Source of the DNA: Candidatus Latescibacterota bacterium
GTDB lineage: Bacteria; JAAXHH01
Reading direction: 5' to 3'
Assembly (NCBI GenBank): GCA_022822725.1
Contig: JAJEAN010000004.1
Span: 25,371 to 89,370 of the forward strand
Length of the DNA: 64,000 bases
Each line of letters opens with the position of its first letter. Positions within the stretch are counted from its first letter, which is position 1. The notes under the pieces are model-generated. The model did no database searches. It saw only the letters and a list, made by a program, of their open reading frames with translations, and was not told where the DNA came from. The translations under genes and the position numbers were made by a program. This document shows, piece by piece, positions 45,667-53,948 of the stretch.

Positions 45667-45691
45667 CGCTGTCTCGACGGGCGAATAGATT
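45663..45691 (+). promoter_or_regulatory. Promoter of miaB
   Basis: TTGACG (45663-45668), a 17-bp spacer and TAGATT (45686-45691), with a start near 45698, about 33 nt before ATG 45731. The -35 overlaps the stop of the preceding gene. Confidence 0.6.
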
Positions 45692-45730
45692 AGCGGAATC
45701 TCAAAAAAACGAAAAAGCACACGGGGATGC

Positions 45731-47119
45731 ATGGTGACGGACAGCATGGACAGCACGGACAGTACGGTTCTCGAGCCGCCCGCGGCGCCTGCCGCGGCAC
45801 AGGCGCGGTCCCTGTACGTGGAGACCTACGGCTGCCAGATGAACAAGGCGGACTCCGAGCTGATCGTGGGGCTGCTTGCCCGCGAGGGCTACCGGGTCAC
45901 CGACCGGGTCGACCGGGCCGACGTGATCCTGGTGAATACCTGCGCCATCCGCGAGAACGCGGAGCAGCGGGTACTCGGGCGCATGTCCGAACTGAACCGG
46001 TTCAAGACGGCCAACCCCGACCTGATCCTGGGGCTCTGCGGGTGCATGTCCCAGCACCTCGGCGACCGGATCATCGAGCGCGCGCCTTACATCGACCTGG
46101 TGGCGGGTCCGGACAGCTACCGGCGCCTTCCGGCCATGCTCCGCGCGCTGGACGCGGGAAGCGAACTGGCACTGAGCCTGACCTGGGACCGCGCGGAACA
46201 CTATCTCGACATCGACCCCGTCAGGGAAGCCGGCGTGAACGGCTGGGTTACGATCATGCGCGGCTGCGACAAGATGTGCTCCTTCTGCATCGTGCCGTTC
46301 GTGCGCGGCCGGGAGCGCAGCACGCCCCACGGCGAGGTGATCCGCCAGATCGAACGCCTCGCGGCGGAAGGCTACCGGGAGGTGACCCTGCTCGGGCAGA
46401 CGGTGAACAAATACCGGGACGGCGAGGTCGATTTCGCGGACCTGCTTTCCCGGGCGGCGGAAGTCGACGGCATCGAGCGCATCCGGTTCACTTCGCCCCA
46501 CCCGGCGCATTTCCCGGACCGGTTGATCGAGGCCATGGCGGCTTCACCGAAGATCTGTTCCCACACGCACCTGCCGCTGCAGTCCGGCGCGCCTGAGACC
46601 CTTTCCCGCATGCGCCGGGACTATACCCCGGAGGTGTTTCTCGACGTCGTCCACAGGCTCCGGGAACGCATGCCCCGGATCGCCCTGACGACTGATATCA
46701 TCGTGGGTTTCTGTGGGGAGACGGAAGAAGAGTTCGAGGCGACCCGCGAGATGATGCGGACCGTGCGGTTCGACAGCGCCTTCATGTTCAAGTATTCACC
46801 CCGGCCCGGGACCGCTTCCCACAAACGCCTGGCCGACGACGTGCCGGAAGAAGTGAAGGGCCGGCGGTTGACCGATATCATCGAAATGCAGAAGTCGATC
46901 TCCGATACCCGGAACCGCGCGTACCGGGGAAAGACCATGAATGTGCTCGTGGAAGGAAGGTCCAGGCGGGACGCCGACAAGCTTTTCGGCAAGACGGACG
47001 CCTTCAAGACCGTCGTGTTCCCCATGCGGGCGGGCATCGAGCCCAACATGATCGTGCCCGTGCGCGTGAGCGGATCCACGCCCTTCACGCTGTTTGGAGA
47101 CGTCGCGGCGACGGCGTAG
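45731..47119 (+). CDS. miaB: tRNA-2-methylthio-N6-dimethylallyladenosine synthase
   Basis: MiaB is a radical-SAM methylthiotransferase acting on A37 of tRNAs. The N-terminal UPF0004 domain has three cluster Cys (Y-G-C-Q-M-N, V-N-T-C-A-I-R, L-C-G-C-M); the radical-SAM motif is G-C-D-K-M-C-S-F-C near residue 180, and the C-terminal TRAM domain starts G-K-T-M-N-V-L-V-E-G. The H-T-H-L-P-L-Q-S-G and D-I-I-V-G-F-C-G-E-T-E-E motifs confirm the family. The first 25 residues are a non-conserved S/T/D/A-rich leader with a short 9-bp repeat. YgfZ, which supports MiaB in E. coli, is encoded at 16385. Confidence 0.95.
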   Translation: MVTDSMDSTDSTVLEPPAAPAAAQARSLYVETYGCQMNKADSELIVGLLAREGYRVTDRVDRADVILVNTCAIRENAEQRVLGRMSELNRFKTANPDLILGLCGCMSQHLGDRIIERAPYIDLVAGPDSYRRLPAMLRALDAGSELALSLTWDRAEHYLDIDPVREAGVNGWVTIMRGCDKMCSFCIVPFVRGRERSTPHGEVIRQIERLAAEGYREVTLLGQTVNKYRDGEVDFADLLSRAAEVDGIERIRFTSPHPAHFPDRLIEAMAASPKICSHTHLPLQSGAPETLSRMRRDYTPEVFLDVVHRLRERMPRIALTTDIIVGFCGETEEEFEATREMMRTVRFDSAFMFKYSPRPGTASHKRLADDVPEEVKGRRLTDIIEMQKSISDTRNRAYRGKTMNVLVEGRSRRDADKLFGKTDAFKTVVFPMRAGIEPNMIVPVRVSGSTPFTLFGDVAATA

Positions 47120-47226
47120 CAGCGTGCCTATGCCGGGGTGCGGGTTGAAGCGCGGGTACCCTCGCCCGGGTTCGAGGTATCGGCGGCGCCCGATGTCCGA
47201 AGATGAAAACGAGGGAGAGGAATAAA

Positions 47227-48057
47227 ATGAAACCGACAGAATCCGACGGGTATCCCGTCCGCGAGGCGGATTCGAACCGGGAATCGCGTACGTTCCGCGA
47301 GGCGGATTCGAGTCAGGACGAAGAAAGGACCGGCTCCGGCCTGTCCCGCCGCAGTTTCATCGGTCGATTAGCAGGCGGTGCCCTGGCCGGACTGGCCGGT
47401 ACCGCGATTCTCAACAGTTGTGCGGATCCATCCCAAAAGGAGAGTACCATGTCATTCACGCTGCCCGACCTGCCCTATGCCCATGACGCGCTCGAGCCTC
47501 ACATCGATGCGCGCACGATGGAAATCCATCACGGCAAGCACCACAATACGTATATCACCAATCTGAACAACGCCCTCGCGGATCACGCCGATCTGGCCGG
47601 TAAGAGCCTGGACGAGCTGCTGGCGGACAACTGCGCCATCGTGCCGGACGCCATCAAGACGGCCGTACGCAATAACGGCGGCGGCCACGCGAACCACACG
47701 CAGTTCTGGACGATCATGAGCGGCAGCGGCGGCGGGAACCCCTCAGGCAACCTGGCCGCGGCGATCGACGGTACATTCGGCAGTCTCGACGCCATGAAAG
47801 AGCAGTTCGCGGCCGCGGGCGCCACGCGCTTCGGTTCCGGCTGGGCCTGGCTCGCGAAGGACGGAGCAGGCAATCTGGAAGTCTACTCCACGGCCAACCA
47901 GGACAGTCCGATCATGGAAGGCAAGACGGCCATCCTGGGACTGGACGTCTGGGAGCACGCCTACTATCTGAACTACCAGAACCTGCGCCCCGCTTACATC
48001 GAAGCGTGGTGGAATGTCGTGGACTGGGCCGAGGCGGAGAACCGCTTCAACGGCTGA
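47227..48057 (+). CDS. sodA: Superoxide dismutase (Mn type) with Tat leader and an internal start
   Basis: The long form is 276 residues. Residues about 38-66 form a Tat signal (L-S-R-R-S-F-I-G then hydrophobic [14 protein letters not shown]), with Cys65 suggesting a lipoprotein. The SOD domain then has metal ligands in [19 protein letters not shown] and [15 protein letters not shown] and S-T-A-N-Q-D-S-P are Mn-type. ATG 47227 has a GAGGGAGAGG site. An in-frame ATG at 47449 begins exactly where ordinary cytoplasmic SODs start ([10 protein letters not shown]) and has its own AAAAGGAGAG. Two forms, exported and cytoplasmic, may be made. Confidence 0.92.
   Translation: MKPTESDGYPVREADSNRESRTFREADSSQDEERTGSGLSRRSFIGRLAGGALAGLAGTAILNSCADPSQKESTMSFTLPDLPYAHDALEPHIDARTMEIHHGKHHNTYITNLNNALADHADLAGKSLDELLADNCAIVPDAIKTAVRNNGGGHANHTQFWTIMSGSGGGNPSGNLAAAIDGTFGSLDAMKEQFAAAGATRFGSGWAWLAKDGAGNLEVYSTANQDSPIMEGKTAILGLDVWEHAYYLNYQNLRPAYIEAWWNVVDWAEAENRFNG
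47258..47311 (+). repeat. 36-bp-period repeat in the sodA leader
   Basis: The word tccgcgaggcggattcga occurs at 47258-47275 and 47294-47311, in frame, giving R-E-A-D-S twice in the part of the leader before the Tat motif. Confidence 0.85.
47435..47451 (+). promoter_or_regulatory. Internal ribosome-binding site and start in sodA
   Basis: AAAAGGAGAG (47435-47444) lies about 6 bp before an in-frame ATG at 47449. In the long form the same bases are read as Q-K-E-S-T-M. The match and spacing are as good as any genuine site in the window. Confidence 0.75.
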
Positions 48058-48164
48058 GCGCGGCCGGCTTTGCCGATCAATGACGGCCGGCACCGGCCAA
48101 TAGACGGCCGTTGACCGCATGGACGGCCTATTGCGGGCGGCACGGCAAGCAACCCGGAGGCTGT

Positions 48165-49292
48165 ATGGCGCGAACGGGAAGAGCGGCGATCCTGGACCAG
48201 GAAAAAGGGACCTTTACCGTCGCAGAAACGGCGGTCCCGGACCCGGGTCCGGGAGAGGTCCTCGTCCGGCAGACCTTGTGCGGCGTGTGCGGCACGGACG
48301 TGCACGTCTATAACGGCCACATGCGGCGCAAGGCTTTCCCGCTGGTCCTGGGCCACGAAATCGTGGGCGTGATCGAGAAACTGGGGTCCGGCGTCGACTC
48401 GGACGCCATGGACAAGCCGGTGAAGGAAGGCGATCTCATCGCCATCATCCCGGGTCAGCAGTGCGGGACCTGCTACTTCTGCGCGGTGGTGCGGGAGCCC
48501 GGGCTCTGTCCCAACGTGCTGGCCTACGGGTTCCGGCCCTACGCCGAAGTCGTGCCCCACTTCCAGGGCGGGTACGCGGAATACGTCCTGCTGAACATCC
48601 CCCGGTCCAAGTTCCTCAAGGTCCAGAGCCAACCCGAAATCGCGGTGCTGCTCGAACCCTTCACCGTCGGCCTGCACTTCGCCGAAAAGGCCCGGATGAA
48701 GCTCGGGTCCACGGCAGTGATCCAGGGCGCGGGTGCCATCGGCCTGTTCAGCCTGGCCGCGGCCATCGAGGCCGGCGCGCACCGCACCATCGTGGTCGGC
48801 GCGCCCGCGTCGCGCCTGGAACTGGCCAAGGCCTTCGGCGCCGACGTGACCGTCAACATCGAGGAAGTGCCGGACGCACAGGAGCGTATCGAGCTGGTCA
48901 AGGCGGAAACACCGGGCGGTTACGGCGCCGACGTGGTTTTCGAGTGCGCGGGCGTGCCGCAGGCCATCCCGGAAGGCGTGGAAATGCTGCGGCGGGGCGG
49001 TACCTACGTGGAAGGCGGCCACTTTACCGACTCGGGGGACGTCCGCATGAATCCCTTCAACCACTTCGTGTTCCGCCACATCACTTTGGTCGGCGTCTGG
49101 GCCAGCAATATCTCCCACTTCGTCCGCGGCCTGCCCATTCTCGAATCAGGGCGCTATCCCTTCGAGGAAATGGTCTCCCACACCCTGCCGCTCGACCGGG
49201 TCGGCGATGCCATCGACGCGCTGTCGACCAACTACCGGCTAGACGGAGAAGAGGTGCGGAAGATCGCTATTTCGGGAGAAGTGGCCGGATAG
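48165..49292 (+). CDS. Zinc-dependent alcohol dehydrogenase (MDR family)
   Basis: This 375-residue protein has the catalytic zinc site C-G-V-C-G-T-D-V-H and L-G-H-E-I-V-G, structural-zinc cysteines C-G-T-C-Y-F-C...C, and the Rossmann motif G-A-G-A-I-G-L-F. It oxidises an alcohol or polyol with NAD(P). ATG 48165 has GGAGG 6 bp upstream; the frame begins at 48111. A TIM-barrel isomerase follows 75 bp later, so a polyol or sugar pathway is plausible. Substrate unknown. Confidence 0.9.
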   Translation: MARTGRAAILDQEKGTFTVAETAVPDPGPGEVLVRQTLCGVCGTDVHVYNGHMRRKAFPLVLGHEIVGVIEKLGSGVDSDAMDKPVKEGDLIAIIPGQQCGTCYFCAVVREPGLCPNVLAYGFRPYAEVVPHFQGGYAEYVLLNIPRSKFLKVQSQPEIAVLLEPFTVGLHFAEKARMKLGSTAVIQGAGAIGLFSLAAAIEAGAHRTIVVGAPASRLELAKAFGADVTVNIEEVPDAQERIELVKAETPGGYGADVVFECAGVPQAIPEGVEMLRRGGTYVEGGHFTDSGDVRMNPFNHFVFRHITLVGVWASNISHFVRGLPILESGRYPFEEMVSHTLPLDRVGDAIDALSTNYRLDGEEVRKIAISGEVAG

Positions 49293-49293
49293 T

Positions 49294-49357
49294 GGCGCAG
49301 TGCAGATAAAGGCGCAGGATAGATAAAGGCGTAGCGTAGATGACGGCGTAGTGTAAA
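49294..49357 (+). repeat. 17-bp tandem repeats after the alcohol dehydrogenase gene
   Basis: Units begin at 49294, 49311, 49328 and 49345, for example ggcgcaggatagataaa and ggcgtagcgtagatgac. They start just after the stop codon and end at the Shine-Dalgarno site (AAAGGAG) of the next gene. Confidence 0.85.
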
Positions 49358-49367
49358 GGAGCCCGCA

Positions 49368-50126
49368 TTGAAATTCAAACTGGGATTCAGTGGACTGCGG
49401 TGGCAGACCCCGGACCTGGACGAGATCCTCGGGCAGCTCCGGGAAACCGGCTGGGACGGCTGGGAGATCCGGCAGTCGCTGGACTGGCTGGGATCGGCCA
49501 GCCGGGTAAGGGCCATTTCGGACCGCGCGGGCGTCCAGGTCGCCGTGGTCACCGGCGGCGGCATCTCCCTCGACGGAGATCATGAGATGAAGGAGCGGAA
49601 CAAGCGCCGCATCGATTTCGCCGCCGACGTGGAGGCGGACACCTTCATGTTCATGGGCGCCAACCGTCCGTACGGACGCGCCTCGACGCCGGATGACATC
49701 CGGGCCCTGGCGGACCTGTCCGACGAGTTCGCCGACTACGCATCGCAGTACGATCTGGACGTGTGCTACCACATCCACACGAGCACCACGGTCGATTCCC
49801 GCGAGGAATGGGAACTGCTCATGCGCCTGATGAAGCGGGCGCAGCTCTGCATCGACGTCTCCCATTCGGCCTTCTGGCACTACGACCCCGCCCAGTCCAT
49901 CCGGGACTTCAGGGACCGGCTGGTGTACGTGCACCTGCAGGATTACAAGGATTACCGCTTCGTCGAACTCGGGGATGGCGGGCTGCTGGATTTCGGCGCC
50001 GCCATGAAGGCGCTGGAGGAGATCGGTTACGACCGGTGGGTGACCGTGTGTCCCAGCCAGTCGGACCTTCCCGACCTCGAGAAGATGCGGCGCGAACGGG
50101 CGTATCTGCGAAAACTGGGGTATTGA
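49368..50126 (+). CDS. Sugar phosphate isomerase/epimerase (TIM barrel)
   Basis: This 252-residue protein has the AP-endonuclease-2-like fold: start F-K-L-G-F-S-G-L-R, then C-Y-H-I-H-T-S-T, C-I-D-V-S-H-S and Y-V-H-L-Q-D-Y-K-D, which carry metal-binding His, Asp and Glu equivalents. It probably isomerises or epimerises a sugar or inosose. The start is TTG 49368 with AAAGGAG in place. It is a distant paralog of the 20663-21664 enzyme and shorter by 80 residues. Confidence 0.85.
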   Translation: MKFKLGFSGLRWQTPDLDEILGQLRETGWDGWEIRQSLDWLGSASRVRAISDRAGVQVAVVTGGGISLDGDHEMKERNKRRIDFAADVEADTFMFMGANRPYGRASTPDDIRALADLSDEFADYASQYDLDVCYHIHTSTTVDSREEWELLMRLMKRAQLCIDVSHSAFWHYDPAQSIRDFRDRLVYVHLQDYKDYRFVELGDGGLLDFGAAMKALEEIGYDRWVTVCPSQSDLPDLEKMRRERAYLRKLGY

Positions 50127-50160
50127 CCGGCTCGGTGGACAGCGGAACGTGCGCGCTCGT

Positions 50161-50220
50161 TCAACCTGCCGCGGCCCAACCCGCGGCGGCCCAACCTGCC
50201 GCGGTTCATCCTGCCCCGGA
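50161..50220 (+). repeat. Four copies of a 15-bp tandem repeat next to the thiDN stop
   Basis: Units at 50161, 50176, 50191 and 50206 follow tcaacctgccgcggc with several changes. They fill the gap between the convergent isomerase and thiDN genes. No terminator hairpin with a T-run was found. Confidence 0.85.
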
Positions 50221-51567
50221 CTACTTGCCCCGGGATTTTTCCAACACGGCCAGCGCGATATCCCCGACCCGCTCCGGGGTCTCGGCGATGACCCGGATCA
50301 TGGGTTCCTTCCCCTCGTCCCCCAGGTCGTAGACGATATCCGGCACGAATCCCTGCTCCTCGATGACCCGGGCCGTTCCCCACTCGAGCGACGAACCCTC
50401 CCGCATTTTTGATTCGAGCGGCTCCTCGTGCCGGTCGAAGGAGGCGACGGAGAGTCCCAGCCCCAGGCAGGCGCCCAGGATAGATTCTTCGTACCGGATG
50501 TTCATCACGGACCGTTTGGACGGGTCCTTCCGCATGGCGGTGAGGATGATACGCGCCACGTGCGACGACGCGCCGAACTCGGGCGGCGCCACGGAGCGGA
50601 TATCGCGGCGCACGCGGATGAGCCGGCCGGGGAAGGCCGCCACGTCGTCCGCCGACTGTGCGCCGGCCAGCCCCATGCCCAGGTTGCACTGCACTTCCGG
50701 GACGAGATCCCCCGCGTGAGCGCTTTCGAGACGCCGTGCCGCGGCGGACAACTGGTCCAGGACCGAGAGACGATCGGCGTCGCGGTAGAGTTCGTGGAAG
50801 TGATGGACCGGTCCGTGTCCCCCGCCCAGGGGTACCGCGTAGCGCAGGGCCCCGGTGAGGTAGGCCTTCGCGGCGCCCACGGCATTGGCTACATCCGCCT
50901 CCTTTGCCAGGCCGGCGGCGATCGCGGACGCAAAGGTGCACCCGGTCCCGTGGGTGCTGCGGGTGTCGACGCGTTCGGCCTCGAAGGTCCGAAAATCCGC
51001 TCCGTCGAATAACACGTCGACCGCCGGTCCCTCGAGGTGGCCGCCCTTGACGACCACGTGGCGCGGTCCCATTTCGTGGAGCTTCCGGGCGACGGCCTTC
51101 ATGCCTTCCATGTCCGACGCCTCGATGCCCGTCAGCGCCTTCGCCTCGTCCAGGTTCGGCGTGACGACGGCGGCGAGGGGGAAGAGCCGTTCGATCAGCG
51201 TGGAAACCGCCTCCGGTTCCAGCAGCGCGTCACCGCTCTTGGCGAGCATCACCGGATCCACGATGAGGGGAATGTCGGGGTACGCCCGCAACGCGTCCGC
51301 CACGGCGGCGATGATCTCCGCGTTGGCGAGCATGCCCGTCTTGATGGCCTGGGCGCCGATGTCGGTCAGGACGGAATCGATCTGCGCCGCGACCACCTCG
51401 GGCGGCAGGTTGTGGATGGCCTGCACGCCGAGGGTATTCTGGGCGGTGACCGACGTTACGGCCGACATGCCGTACACGCCGTTGGCCGAGAACGTCTTGA
51501 GATCGGCCTGGATGCCGGCCCCGCCTCCGGAGTCGGAACCCGCGATGGTGAGTGCTACCGGAGTCAT
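50221..51567 (-). CDS. thiD: Bifunctional HMP-P kinase / thiamine-phosphate synthase (ThiD-ThiN)
   Basis: The 448-residue protein fuses two thiamine enzymes. The ThiD half (about 1-270) has [25 protein letters not shown] and the T-H-G-T-G-C-T-F catalytic motif; it phosphorylates hydroxymethylpyrimidine phosphate. The C-terminal half from about residue 275 resembles ThiN ([21 protein letters not shown]), a thiamine-phosphate synthase that replaces ThiE in archaea and some bacteria such as Thermotoga. No other thi gene is nearby. Confidence 0.9.
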   Translation of the reverse strand: MTPVALTIAGSDSGGGAGIQADLKTFSANGVYGMSAVTSVTAQNTLGVQAIHNLPPEVVAAQIDSVLTDIGAQAIKTGMLANAEIIAAVADALRAYPDIPLIVDPVMLAKSGDALLEPEAVSTLIERLFPLAAVVTPNLDEAKALTGIEASDMEGMKAVARKLHEMGPRHVVVKGGHLEGPAVDVLFDGADFRTFEAERVDTRSTHGTGCTFASAIAAGLAKEADVANAVGAAKAYLTGALRYAVPLGGGHGPVHHFHELYRDADRLSVLDQLSAAARRLESAHAGDLVPEVQCNLGMGLAGAQSADDVAAFPGRLIRVRRDIRSVAPPEFGASSHVARIILTAMRKDPSKRSVMNIRYEESILGACLGLGLSVASFDRHEEPLESKMREGSSLEWGTARVIEEQGFVPDIVYDLGDEGKEPMIRVIAETPERVGDIALAVLEKSRGK

Positions 51568-51615
51568 GGGCGGTGATTCGCGTGGATGATCATGGTGTTC
51601 GGCTGGTCGTCAGGC

Positions 51616-51712
51616 GGGTGTCCGCGACCGGCGTCCGGCCTTCGCGGATCGGCGTCCGGCCTTCGCGGATCGGTGTCCGGCCCTCGTGACCGGCGTCCGG
51701 CCTTCGCGGATC
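51616..51712 (-). repeat. 21-bp tandem repeats downstream of the ClpX-like gene
   Basis: A 21-bp unit occurs at 51630-51650, 51651-51671 and 51692-51712, with diverged copies at 51672-51691 and 51616-51629. The shared core is gtccggccttcgcggatc. The array lies between the stop codon of the ClpX-like gene and the start of thiDN (both minus strand). Confidence 0.9.
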
Positions 51713-51719
51713 GGTGTGA

Positions 51720-53231
51720 TCAGGTCGTCTTGGGTTGGTTTTCGTAGAACTTCTTGATCAGGTGATCCAGGTACGCGCCAGGGTTCTCGATCGCTTCCCT
51801 GGTGATCTTCAGTTCCCGGGCCTGGATCAGCTTCAGGCCGTGGACGTAGTCCTTGAACAATTCCATCCCCATATCTTCGGTGGTCCGGCCCTGCTGCACC
51901 GCCAGGTTTTCCAGCGCGGCGGCCGCGGCATCGTCCAGCGTGAGGGTGATGTCGTGTTCCGCGAAGTACACCTGCACCAGTTCGGCCGGTTCCGGAGGCG
52001 CCTCCGCGAGGATCCGTTCGAGTTCGCTTTCCGGGTGCTCCACCACCTCTGCCGTCACGGCGAACTGCTTCACCGTGCTGGACGGCAGTTTCTTCTCGAA
52101 CCTGATCAGGATCCGCTCCATCGCGCCGATGAGGCCGCGGGCTCCCGTACCGGACCGGTGGGCCTGTTCGGCGATCAGGCGCAGCGACTCCTCGTCGAAG
52201 TCGACGTCGATGCCGTAGGCCTTGAAGTCCAGTTTCTTGGCGATGATGACCGGGCTGTTCGGGTTCCTGAGGATCTGGAACAGGTCGTCGACGCTGAGCC
52301 TGTGCAGCACGGCGGTTACCGGCAGCCGACCGATGAATTCCGACTCGAAGCCATACTTGATCAGGTCTTCGGCGGTCACGTGCGGCAGCCATTCGCCGTC
52401 CTCGGGCTTTTCCGCGCCTTCGCCCTGTTCGAATCCCATCGCCTGCACGCTCATACGCTTCTTGATGATCTCTTCCAGGTTGGCGAAGGCCCCGCTGACG
52501 ATGAACAGGATGTTCCGCGTGTTGATGCGTTTTCTTTCCACCTTGCCCGTCTTCTGGAACTGGAGGGCGTTCTCCATCTGGGACGTCAGGTCGTGGGGGG
52601 CCTGCAGGTCCACGTCCGTCTCCTCCATCAGCTTGAGGAGCGTGCGCTGCACCCCGGTCCGCGACACGTCGGGTCCCACGATGTTGCCCGACGAGGCGAT
52701 CTTGTCGATCTCGTCGATGTAGATGATGCCGTATTCCGCCAGCTTGATGTTGCCGTCGGCCTCGTGGACCAGCGAGCGGACCAGCTCGTCCACGTCCCCG
52801 CCTACGTAGCCCGTCTCGCTGAACCGCGTGGCGTCGCCCTTGACGAAGGGCACGCCGATCCTGTTGGCGATGAGCTTGATGAGGTAGGTCTTTCCCACCC
52901 CGGTCGGGCCGATCAGGATGATGTTGTTCTTGATGTTGCCGACCTGTTCCTTCTCCTCCTGGAGCCGGATGCGGTTGAAATGGGTGCAGATCTTCGTGGC
53001 CAGGATCTCCTTGGCCTCGTCCTGGCGGATGACGTATTCGTTCAGATAGGCTTCCAGCTCCTCCGGTTTCATGTCGAACCGGATCTCCGGCAGCGGGACT
53101 TCTTCCGCGGGCGGATCCGACGGGACGCCCTCCTTCTCCGGCTGGGCGAACTGGACCTGCGCGCCGTACTTGGTCGAGAAGAATTCCTTCAGGTCCTTCT
53201 GAATGTCACCCATGTCGGGGGTCTTGGCCAT
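51720..53231 (-). CDS. ClpX-like AAA+ unfoldase without a zinc-binding domain
   Basis: The 503-residue protein has the ClpX AAA+ module: Walker A G-P-T-G-V-G-K-T, pore loop E-T-G-Y-V-G-G-D-V, Walker B I-I-Y-I-D-E-I-D-K-I-A, V-S-G-A-F sensor 1, and box VII/sensor 2 E-F-I-G-R-L-P-V and G-A-R-G-L. The N-terminal Cys4 zinc domain of ClpX is absent and replaced by an acidic P/E-rich stretch (about 30-55); the ClpP-docking I-G-F loop is not obvious (M-G-F-E-Q-G is the nearest). The C-terminus has about 60 extra helical residues. ATG 53231 has AAAGGA upstream; the open frame runs to 53717. It may work with another peptidase or alone. Confidence 0.85.
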   Translation of the reverse strand: MAKTPDMGDIQKDLKEFFSTKYGAQVQFAQPEKEGVPSDPPAEEVPLPEIRFDMKPEELEAYLNEYVIRQDEAKEILATKICTHFNRIRLQEEKEQVGNIKNNIILIGPTGVGKTYLIKLIANRIGVPFVKGDATRFSETGYVGGDVDELVRSLVHEADGNIKLAEYGIIYIDEIDKIASSGNIVGPDVSRTGVQRTLLKLMEETDVDLQAPHDLTSQMENALQFQKTGKVERKRINTRNILFIVSGAFANLEEIIKKRMSVQAMGFEQGEGAEKPEDGEWLPHVTAEDLIKYGFESEFIGRLPVTAVLHRLSVDDLFQILRNPNSPVIIAKKLDFKAYGIDVDFDEESLRLIAEQAHRSGTGARGLIGAMERILIRFEKKLPSSTVKQFAVTAEVVEHPESELERILAEAPPEPAELVQVYFAEHDITLTLDDAAAAALENLAVQQGRTTEDMGMELFKDYVHGLKLIQARELKITREAIENPGAYLDHLIKKFYENQPKTT

Positions 53232-53627
53232 GCGGGTCAGTCCTTTAGAGCAATTCGGTAATTCGGCAACTCGGCAGTTCGGTATCCTTTGACCGGGATG
53301 AAGCCGGCCTGCCGGTCTTGGGCGCCGTCGCCTGTTCATTTGTACCGTCCACGTCGGCGACGCGGTACAACCCCCGTAATATAGGTCATGTGGCGCATTC
53401 GGGCAAACGCTATTCCGATTCCCATCGAACCGGAACATGGGCAACGGGCTCGCTTCCTCCTGTAGGCGGCTCTGCCTGAACACGGTGACGGGCGGGTACG
53501 CATGGGCGAGCCGGTAGACGTACTCCTCCATCACCAGGTACTTGTACTCCCTTCGGAACATCCTGCGCCGGGCGTCGCTTTTCCTGAGTTCGACCCAGCG
53601 TCCCCGCTTCGTGACAGAACAACCCAT
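53232..53627 (-). other. Leader with a possible small gene in frame with the ClpX-like gene
   Basis: An ATG at 53627 is preceded by a very strong site (GGGAGGAG, 6 bp spacing) and starts M-G-C-S-V-T-K-R-G-R-W-V-E-L. The first 70 residues (R-R-M-F-R-R-E-Y-K-Y-L-V-M-E-E-Y-V-Y-R-L) look protein-like; after about codon 72 the sequence becomes compositionally odd. There is no stop before the ClpX-like start, so translation from 53627 would produce a 132-residue N-terminal extension. A hairpin (53340-53370) and 9-bp repeats (53249-53284) lie in the second half. The family is not recognised. Confidence 0.45.
53340..53370 (-). repeat. Perfect inverted repeat upstream of the ClpX-like gene
   Basis: ttgtaccg (53340-53347) pairs with cggtacaa (53363-53370); inside it CGTC/GACG adds four more pairs across a GGC loop with a 4-nt bulge. 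It could be an RNA hairpin in the leader or a protein-binding site 110 bp upstream of ATG 53231. It has no T-run. Confidence 0.65.
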
Positions 53628-53718
53628 GATCCGCTCCTCCCTGATGATGTCGCACTGGCCGGCGCTGTTAGAGACTGCTCCAGCGGCTGCGCACGGTATT
53701 ATGTCAGGCAGGGGCACG

Positions 53719-53759
53719 AAAAAACCCCGTGCCGACTGTTGATCAGAAGTAGCACGGGG
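53719..53759 (-). terminator. Intrinsic terminator on the minus strand
   Basis: On the minus strand CCCCGTGC (53759-53752), a 19-nt loop, GCACGGGG (53732-53725) and TTTTTT (53724-53719). The 8-bp stem is perfect. It ends the short transcript expected from the promoter at 53869-53897. Confidence 0.9.
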
Positions 53760-53862
53760 ACGCTTGAAGGACCGCGGGGTGCGGGTCCGCTTTAGGGACG
53801 CGAGCGTATTCCGATTTGAAGTTACAGACTACTTACGCCCATGCGTGTACCATGAACGGGTA
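53719..53862 (-). ncRNA. Candidate small RNA or attenuator leader
   Basis: A consensus promoter (53869-53897) predicts transcription from about 53862, and a perfect intrinsic terminator ends it at 53719, giving about 144 nt with no convincing open frame. Internal pairing is visible: ggac...gtcc with an inner cgc/gcg around 53768-53788 competes with gtcc-ctaaagc-ggac just 5' of it. Such mutually exclusive stems suggest either an attenuator controlling the small ORF at 53627 and the ClpX-like gene, or an independent small RNA. It does not match 6S, tmRNA, SRP RNA or a riboswitch class that I recognise. Confidence 0.5.
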
Positions 53863-53868
53863 GATATT

Positions 53869-53897
53869 ACTATACATATGTTTGGGGTGTTTGTCAA
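53869..53897 (-). promoter_or_regulatory. Strong promoter of the small RNA/leader
   Basis: TTGACA (53892-53897 on the minus strand), exactly 17 bp, then TATAGT (53869-53874). It is the best sigma-70 match in the window and lies after the AbiEii stop codon in an AT-rich patch. Confidence 0.85.
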
Positions 53898-53948
53898 GAG
53901 GGGTTTTTGATGCAGCGGTCGGGGAAATCCGACAAACGGGTGAGTAAT

